Shown in pieces: positions 57,636-64,000 of a stretch of DNA of 64,000 nucleotides (positions are counted from its first letter, which is position 1; the number at the start of each line of letters is the position of its first letter). The notes under the pieces were generated by a model. That model searched no databases. It was not told the origin of the DNA and was given only the letters and a program-made list of their open reading frames with translations. The stretch covers positions 4,836,001 through 4,900,000 of the forward strand of contig NW_025408670.1 in the NCBI RefSeq assembly GCF_020360975.1, in the 5' to 3' direction. The translations under genes were made by a program, and so were the position numbers. The DNA comes from Hirsutella rhossiliensis (lineage: Eukaryota; Ascomycota; Sordariomycetes; Hypocreales; Ophiocordycipitaceae).

Positions 57636-58369
57636 ATGTTCGCCACGCGACAAACCGCCCGAGTCGCTTCGCGCTTTGCTGCGCAGCTGCGCGCCCCTGC
57701 CCAGCGACGCCTTGCGAGCTCGTCGACCGAGAACGAGTTCATCAAGGAGCGTCAGCACATCAAAGACCACGCCAGTGGGACGACAGGTAAGTGGGCTAGA
57801 CTTGCTGGCCGACGCTGCGGGCAGAGCAGAGCGCACACTGACTGACTGGACCCAGAGCTTTGGAGGAAAATTTCCATCTAGTATGTCGTCCCGTCCCCGC
57901 CCGAGCGAATTATCGAGGTCGAAATCGAGGTCAACCTGGGCAACGCTGCCATGATTCTGAGGAAACCCAAGACTAACTAATGCCGAAGCGGCGTCATCCC
58001 CTGCCTCGTCCTCGCCGGAGCCAACGCTTACTACCTGTGGGAGGCTCATTGGGAGCACTGGTCGCACATGCCCCCTCTTGAGGAGCGCACCGAGTACCCC
58101 TACCAGAACATTCGCACCAAGAACTACCAATGGGGTGATGGTGACAAGGTGAGCCACGGCAGCATGTCTTGTGTGACGAAGGATTCTTTGACCACTAACG
58201 GAGTGATAGACCCTATTGTAAGTACCGACTATCTGACGCCAGGCCGTGTGTCGCGGAGTTCGACAGCCCCAGGAGTTTGCCGCCGTTCTCTTGGATCATC
58301 TGGTTGCTAACGGTCTGCATCAGCTGGAACGAGAAGGTCAACTACCACAACAAGGACAAGGTTGCGTAA
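57636..58369 (+). CDS. COX13: cytochrome c oxidase subunit VIa
   Basis: Small regulatory subunit of respiratory complex IV in the mitochondrial inner membrane. Exons 57636-57786, 57856-57880, 57989-58148, 58210-58217 and 58324-58369, all joined in phase, give 129 residues, the usual family length. An Arg-rich, Ala-rich presequence (MFATRQTARVASRFAAQLR) is followed by NEFIKERQHIKDHASGTTG. Next come the ELWRKISIYG segment, a membrane helix (VIPCLVLAGANAYYLW), the signature EAHWEHWSHMPPLEERTEYP and YPYQNIRTKNYQWGDGDKTLF. Exon 4 is only 8 nt (accctatt) and supplies T-L and part of F; without it the conserved KTLFWNE sequence is lost. Exon 2 is 25 nt. Confidence 0.92.
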
Positions 58370-59131
58370 AGTGGACTTTGAAGCCGGAGTGGTTCCAGTT
58401 GGCCTCTGACCGACACCCACCCAGTCGGAGAGACCCCTATACGGTTCCGTTTGTCGAATTGAAACCTGACCCTAATATATGCGCATGCCATGTGAACCTC
58501 GCTGCCGTGATGTGGTAATTGTTTATTTGATCTCAGTCTCGTCTTGGTTGCTTATTGTCTTGTCCGTATCTCTTGATCGACGGCCCAAGGAAGCATGCGT
58601 CCTACCGAGTACGCCCAATGCTCGCGGTGGACGAGCCGCAGCCGATTTCTATCACACCTCGTTCAGAAGAAGTAAAGTTTCCAAAGTCTCAGAGACGTGA
58701 TTTGCGCGTTCAATTGCTCTCCCGGTCATGTAAATCGCTGGCTGTTGGGTGTGCTGCGGCAATTGCATCATCGGCAACTCATCGCTTACCGAAGAATACC
58801 CGGCCGCGATGGCGAGTTGGCGACCGAGGGAAGGAACGCGTCTCCGGCTCGACATCGAGAAACAAACGGTGCCAGACCAGCGGCGCACTCTCTCTCCAAT
58901 GGGCGGACCAGTCCTTTGTCAACCGTGGTCGGCAGACGTCTTCCTCTTCGGCCTTGACCGCGTCTCCAATCGCAAACACTGAGCAAAAGCAGAGAATAAC
59001 TGCGGCTGCGCCCATATTTCATGGCTTCAGTCCTTCACGCCGACGGGACTGCACTGCATCTCACACTGCGACTGCTGTATTGACGGGAACCAGACCCTGC
59101 TAGGCTTACAGAGTGAGCGCCTGTTGTGGCC
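58370..59131. other. intergenic between COX13 and APC5
   Basis: About 760 bp with COX13 3' and APC5 5' sequence. No gene or repeat recognised. Confidence 0.5.
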
Positions 59132-61597
59132 ATGGCTCGATACCTCAACCCGGCCAAAATCGGCCTCCTCGCCCTCATTGAGCTCTACACGGAGGAGGCT
59201 GTCCCGAGCGACGCGGTACTGCCGGTGCTCTCGTTCGTCACGTCACATATCCTGGACCATGGCCACGCCGGCTCGTCTCCGACGCCAGAAATGCGATGGA
59301 GCAAGGCAGAGCGCACAGTTGGTCTCGTCATCACTGTCAAGGATTTCGAGAGGCTGCTCGGCACCTATCCCTTTCTCATGGGCATGCCGGGGAGGACGCT
59401 GTGGGACCAATTCCTCACCAAGCTCTGGGACATCAATTCTCTGGATGCCCTCCACAGCTTCTTTGAGAGAATCTCGATGTTGCTGTCGAACCCCAAGGAA
59501 GCGCGCCGCCGATCGGACGACGATGAGTCTCACCAGCAAGACAGCAAGGTGAAGCTGTCACGAAACTCCCCATTTGGAGCCTTTGTCCGCAGGGCGCGCC
59601 TCGAGTTCCAGCGCCTGAGGTTTCACGATTGCACGGAGCTGTGGAGGGACTTTGTGAGGTACCGACAGCCAACAGCCCAATATCTGAGACGCAAGAATCC
59701 CGCCTTCGGCCGTCTCAGCTTCGATAATGTTTTGCTGCTTGGGGAGAAGGAGGAGTGGAACCTGAAAGGCGTTACTGCGTTGGCCGCGGTTGCGTACGGA
59801 GACATGCTCACCGGTGACGAGAGCGGCACTATCCCTGTGAGCACCGACGACATTGAGGTTCTCCTCGAGTTTCAGATCGAGCAGATGCAAAGTAAGTGGC
59901 TGTGCCCCGACAGTTCTACCCGTCGCTCTAATAGTGGTCTTCCAGAATTCGGCAACAGGATCCCCCTGGAAATTCGCCATCAGTTTCAGGATCTGCTTCG
60001 GGATAGCTTTCTGGTGCCAAGCCTCACGCATTACCTCAGGTTGTTATCTCCAGTCTCGGTTTCCCATACTTGTCATTGACAATGGAGCAGCTTCCTTGAT
60101 GCTTGGAGAGCGGGAGACTACACCACAGCCTTTGACTACCTACATCGATACTTTGACTACACCATGCAGCATCGCGATCGACTCTTTTATCAGTACGCCC
60201 TCATGAATTTGGCTGTCCTCCAAGCAGACTTCGGGTGTCACCAAGAAGCCGTGTCCGCCATGCTCGAGACTGTGTCCACGGCGCGAGAAAATCGAGACAT
60301 GACTTGCCTCAACTTTGCCCTGAACTGGCTCTTCCACTTCGGTCGCGCTCATCCGGACCTCGTGCGCGACCTGGAGTCGAACAGCCTGCTGGGGACTGGA
60401 AAAGAGAGCCTGGCCTTCCTCCGCGTCAAGGCAAAAGAGAGTGGAATGTGGACGCTGTGGAGCTCCGTGCTTCTCAGCGAGGCCAAAGTCGCTCTCATCA
60501 ACGGAGACTCGGTGGCGACTTCACTTGAATATTTGGTGCGGAGCTCGCAGATCATCGTTGAGCGAAACTTGAAGAGCATGTTTGGCTCTCAGCTATCTTT
60601 GTACGCAGCGCTGTGGAACCGGCTCGGGCTGGCGCATTTGTCTTCTCTCACCTCCGACACATTCTTGCGGTGCCACGCGCGGCATTCAGTCTTTGATGAC
60701 GAGCTCAAGCACACGTGTCGCATCGCCCTTGCACTCGCAGAACGCGGAAAGTACGACGAAGGCCTGGAAAAACTTGACGGCTTGGATCAAAACTCACTTC
60801 GCTCCTGGAAGCCGAGCCAGTACTGGCATAAATACAGGGGCATCATCAAACTCAAAAAGGACCTCCACCACAACAATCTGGATGGCGCCAGGCAGCTACT
60901 GGACCAGCTCCTGCAGTCCAAGGTGGACGACCTTGAGCCAGATATGGCCTTTTTGATCGACTCGATGCACATTGACTATCTCTCGCGAAGAGGTGATCTC
61001 CAGGCGGCCTTTGAAGAGGTGAATCGGCTGACTCTCAAACTCCAAGACGAAAACAGAGACATTGCCCTCCGTGTCAAGTTACTCTTGCTCAAAGTCTCGC
61101 TCCTGGACAAGTGTGGACGGCCGCAGAGGGCCTTCTCGACGGCCGTTCGGGCCGCCAACATTGCTTGGCGGGCACGGCTGATTCCCTGTCTGTGGCAGGC
61201 TATTGGCGCCGTCTCCAACATCTTGGTATCACTCGCGGAATTCGACGCCGCCGCCCAGCTGCTTGTCGCTGTGCTTCCGCGGGCCCTTGAATGCGGTGTG
61301 CTAGACGTCGCCGCGCAGCTGTATTCGTTCCTCGCCGACGCCAACATGGGCCTCGCGGGGACCATGCAGCCTAGGTCGAGCAAGCGGACCGAGTACATGA
61401 CGAGGGCAATGGGGGCGCTGCAGAAGGCGTTTGATCACTACTCGGCTGTCGAGGACATTGAGCGCCAGTGCGAGACGATGGCCAAGAGAGCCGCGATTAT
61501 GAGGATGACGGGAGATGTTGCGTTGTCGACAGACTATACTGCGGCCTATAATGAGCTACTAGCCAGAGCGGTGGCGTTGAGGCAGGGCTTGAGGTGA
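59132..61597 (+). CDS. APC5: anaphase-promoting complex subunit 5
   Basis: Scaffold subunit of the anaphase-promoting complex (cyclosome), the nuclear ubiquitin ligase that drives mitotic exit. Exons 59132-59891, 59946-60039 and 60091-61597 give 786 residues. The N-terminal region (RYLNPAKIGLLALIELY, SFVTSHILDH) is typical of fungal Apc5. The Apc5/TPR region contains SFLDAWRAGDYTTAFDYLHRY, MTCLNFALNWLFHFGRAHPD and further helical repeats to the C-terminus. Start chosen as the first ATG before conserved sequence. APC5 next to COX13 and APN2 is part of the conserved MAT flank in Sordariomycetes. Confidence 0.92.
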
Positions 61598-62394
61598 GCC
61601 ACGACAGAGGGAGTCGAGGCCCTGAGTAGGGTTCAGCACATGACGAGGAATGATTCTTGAGTACCATTTGCCCAATTGCACGCAAATCTCCGTTGTCGCA
61701 ACCGTTGCTGCCAGTAACTGCATCGGAAGAACTGAGAGCTGCCTGCTTCTCTGTTTGCCTGGCTGGCTGCAAACCTTTGCCGGTGCTATACCGCAGTCAC
61801 GTTCTTAGAACTATAGGCTTGGGGACAGTACCAGCTAAGAGGCAAGCCGGTAAAAAGCAGTCGATCCGCGTGCAATCGGTCAAAGTGGATATTGACTGCT
61901 GAGCAAAGGGTCGTTGTTTTTTTACAGTCATGAGTCCGGTCTACGTGTCCCTCGGCATAGGTAGAGAGGGTCCTGTCTTTGTTCGGAGTATCGAGCTGGA
62001 AGTGGACAACCCTAGAGTAGAGCTTGATATACCCAAGAATAAAAGTTGACTTTGCTATCAGCGGTCTCGTAGACATTGGTCCGCTTCAGACGACGGCTGT
62101 GGCGCAAGGACTCGGCCCGAGCCGGGCAACCGAGGCGCCCGACCGGCCATCTGTCCGTGTCTTCGACCGGCGACCTGGTATCTCTTCCTCCGACGGACAT
62201 GAGCTTGAAGGATGAACGGAACGCGGGGTACCATCTGGGACGCTAGCGCGTCATCGCAAGTAGTTGTCACCTTGAGTCTCATTCCCTATGGACATCAAAA
62301 TGCAGACCCTGCCATGCTGAGATCTTTCCCATCCGGACGCAACACCACAAGAAACAAGAAGCAAGCCACCATACACTCCGCCCAAGGACTCTTC
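61598..62394. other. intergenic between convergent APC5 and RPL21
   Basis: About 800 bp with the two 3' ends. No gene, tRNA or repeat recognised. Confidence 0.5.
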
Positions 62395-63065
62395 TTAAAT
62401 CGTGGTCTCGTAAGGCAGAGGGGTGACGGTCTCGGGGGGGTTGTCGGTCAGGGAAACTGTTCGTGCCTCGCGGGGTTGGAGAGGCTGGCGCTTGACTTGG
62501 ACGGTGATGCCCTCGACGCGGGCCTTCTTCTTGGCCTCGGCGTTGGACTTGACGCGCTTCAGGAAGTCCTCACGCGACCGGGAGGGCTGGATGTGCTCGA
62601 TCCTGACGTTGATGCGCTTCTCGATGTATCGGTGCCACACCTTCTTGTAGATGATGACACCAACGGCGCTCTTGGTGACGTTGTAGACGACACCAGTCTT
62701 GCCGTGGTAGACCTTGTAGGGCATGCTTGTCGATTGTTAGCCGCGGCGTCCTTGCAATGGCCTTTCCAAGTCCAGCAGGAGGCCAAGGAGATCTCGAGCA
62801 CTCTTACCCCTTCTGAACCGCACCGTTGACCTTGATGTCAACAATGTCGCCAACACTACTGCAAATCAGCCGCCTGCTTCCTTCAAAATCGTCGCGAAAA
62901 CACCGACCGGTACTGTTTCAGGTACGTGTTCAGGGCGATCATGCCCTTCTGGCGAAAGTTCCTGCTGAAGGCATACTGCGGCTGGTCAGCGATGCGGCCG
63001 GGGTTCGACAGTCGAGGGGCTCAACGTACGCGGGTGCCCGCTCTCTTTCCGTAGGAGTGACCCAT
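62395..63065 (-). CDS. RPL21: 60S ribosomal protein L21
   Basis: Cytosolic large-subunit ribosomal protein eL21. Four exons, 63065-63030, 62975-62908, 62855-62808 and 62725-62395, with introns of 54, 52 and 82 nt in phase, give 160 residues, the normal length. The sequence starts MGHSYGKRAGTRYAF, continues GMIALNTYLKQYRVGDIVDI and VNGAVQKGMPYKVYHGKTG, and has IEHIQPSRSREDFLKRV and a basic stretch AEAKKKARVEG. Short early exons and several introns are usual for fungal ribosomal-protein genes. It is divergent from RPS9. Confidence 0.96.
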
Positions 63066-63463
63066 CGCGTTTTAGTTGCCGAACAGCGGGTTCGTGATCG
63101 AGGTTTGGCAGAGGTGGATGATTAGATCCTCCGTCGTGGGTGTGGTGTTTGTGCTGCAGGCTTGTGGGAATTCGGACTGAGAGCTTAGGTAATCCCTCTT
63201 TTTTTTCTCCTCCGCCAGCGAGATGCTAGGGCAAGTGCGTGCGCTTAGTGGGCCCTCTTGCTGGCGGCCTGCGTCGAGACTCTTAGGGCTCAGCAGGCAG
63301 GTTGCACGTGATGCTAGTCGGCGAAAATTACACCCCACAAGTTGCGACCACGAACTTTTGCAGACTTCCGTGCAACTAGCCATCTCCAGCCAACACCACA
63401 GGAGCAAGCCAAGTGAGTTTTCCGACCGAGTTTCTTGCAGCGCAAGCATTAACATCGCCCAGG
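63066..63463. promoter_or_regulatory. bidirectional RPL21 / RPS9 promoter
   Basis: 398 bp between two divergent ribosomal-protein genes. A CAG just before the RPS9 ATG (gcattaacatcgcccag, ending 63462) looks like a splice acceptor with a TTAAC branch site, so RPS9 probably has a 5'-leader intron within this region. Confidence 0.65.
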
Positions 63464-64000
63464 ATGCCTCCTCGCGCGTATTCGAAGACCTCTCGTGTCC
63501 CCCGCAGACCCTTCGAGGCTGCCCGACTGTCAGTATCACCGGCCACTGAACACGAGCTCGTCTCTGTTTAAGTCGATTGTGATGGGAGACTGACTGGGAT
63601 ACAACAGGGACTCGGAGTTGAAGCTTGTCGGAGAGTATGGCCTGCGCAACAAGCGTGAGGTCTGGCGAGTCGGTCTGACTCTGTCCAAGATCCGTCGAGC
63701 TGCCCGGTAAGATGCCCGGAACGACGAAAGACAGCGCGGGAATGGTATGCTGACCATCTTCGCAGTCAGCTTTTGACCCTCGACGAGAAGGACCCCAAGC
63801 GTCTTTTCGAAGGCAATGCCCTCATTCGCCGTTTGGTCCGCGTTGGCGTGCTCGACGAGTCGCGCATGAAGCTCGATTACGTGCTGGCCCTCAAGATTGA
63901 GGATTTCCTGGAGCGTCGCCTGCAGACCTGTGTCTACAAGCTCGGCCTCGCCAAGTCCATCCACCACGCCCGTGTCCTCATCCGCCAGCGCCACATCCGC
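63464..64000 (+). CDS. RPS9: 40S ribosomal protein S9 (partial, runs off the window)
   Basis: Cytosolic small-subunit ribosomal protein uS4. Exons 63464-63528, 63608-63706 and 63776-64000, with introns of 79 and 69 nt in phase, encode the first 129 residues; the gene continues past the window. It begins [20 protein letters not shown] and continues with [50 protein letters not shown] and the S4 RNA-binding domain ([20 protein letters not shown]). A likely 5'-leader intron ends one base before the start codon. The gene pairs with RPL21 on a shared divergent promoter. Confidence 0.95.

Overview
This is nuclear DNA of a filamentous ascomycete, most likely Hypocreales (Sordariomycetes). Genes have several short introns (mostly 47-110 nt) with GT..CTNAC..AG signals, intergenic DNA is long and GC-rich, and the gene order is the one known around the mating-type (MAT) locus of Pezizomycotina. 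The sequence does not fix the species. Presence of MAT1-1-3 argues against the Cordyceps/Beauveria group, which is reported to lack it.

Layout. 0.8-24.2 kb holds host genes: AIM11, pantothenate kinase, an RGS-domain membrane protein resembling Rax1, two secreted proteins of unknown function, a two-RRM RNA-binding protein, a DUR3-like urea/solute symporter, mitoribosomal mL45/MBA1, and the complex I assembly factor CIA30. A decayed non-LTR retrotransposon (LINE) fills about 24.8-30.5 kb. SLA2 follows (31.0-34.9 kb), then a 7-kb stretch with no recognisable gene, then the MAT1-1 idiomorph: MAT1-1-1 (alpha box), MAT1-1-2 and MAT1-1-3 (HMG box) at 41.9-46.2 kb. A rolling-circle Helitron (about 46.6-52.5 kb, coding on the minus strand) sits directly beside MAT1-1-3, followed by a 263-bp MITE and repeat-derived DNA. 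APN2, COX13, APC5, RPL21 and the start of RPS9 close the window.

The chain CIA30 - SLA2 - MAT - APN2 - COX13 - APC5 - L21 - S9 is the conserved MAT neighbourhood, so the window is a complete MAT1-1 region of an apparently heterothallic strain; no MAT1-2-1 is visible. Two transposons have entered it, the LINE between CIA30 and SLA2 and the Helitron between MAT1-1-3 and APN2. The most notable signals are the Helitron with asymmetric terminal inverted repeats and a terminal hairpin next to MAT1-1-3, a possible lost 3' exon of MAT1-1-3 behind a 7-A run, microexons of 13 nt (APN2) and 8 nt (COX13), two apparent GC-AG introns in APN2, and a 575-nt intron that isolates the last 28 codons of SLA2.

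Exon models were joined by hand by matching splice signals, reading phase and family conservation. Every conserved host gene reconstructs without frameshift, so base quality looks good and the frameshifts in the transposons are probably real.
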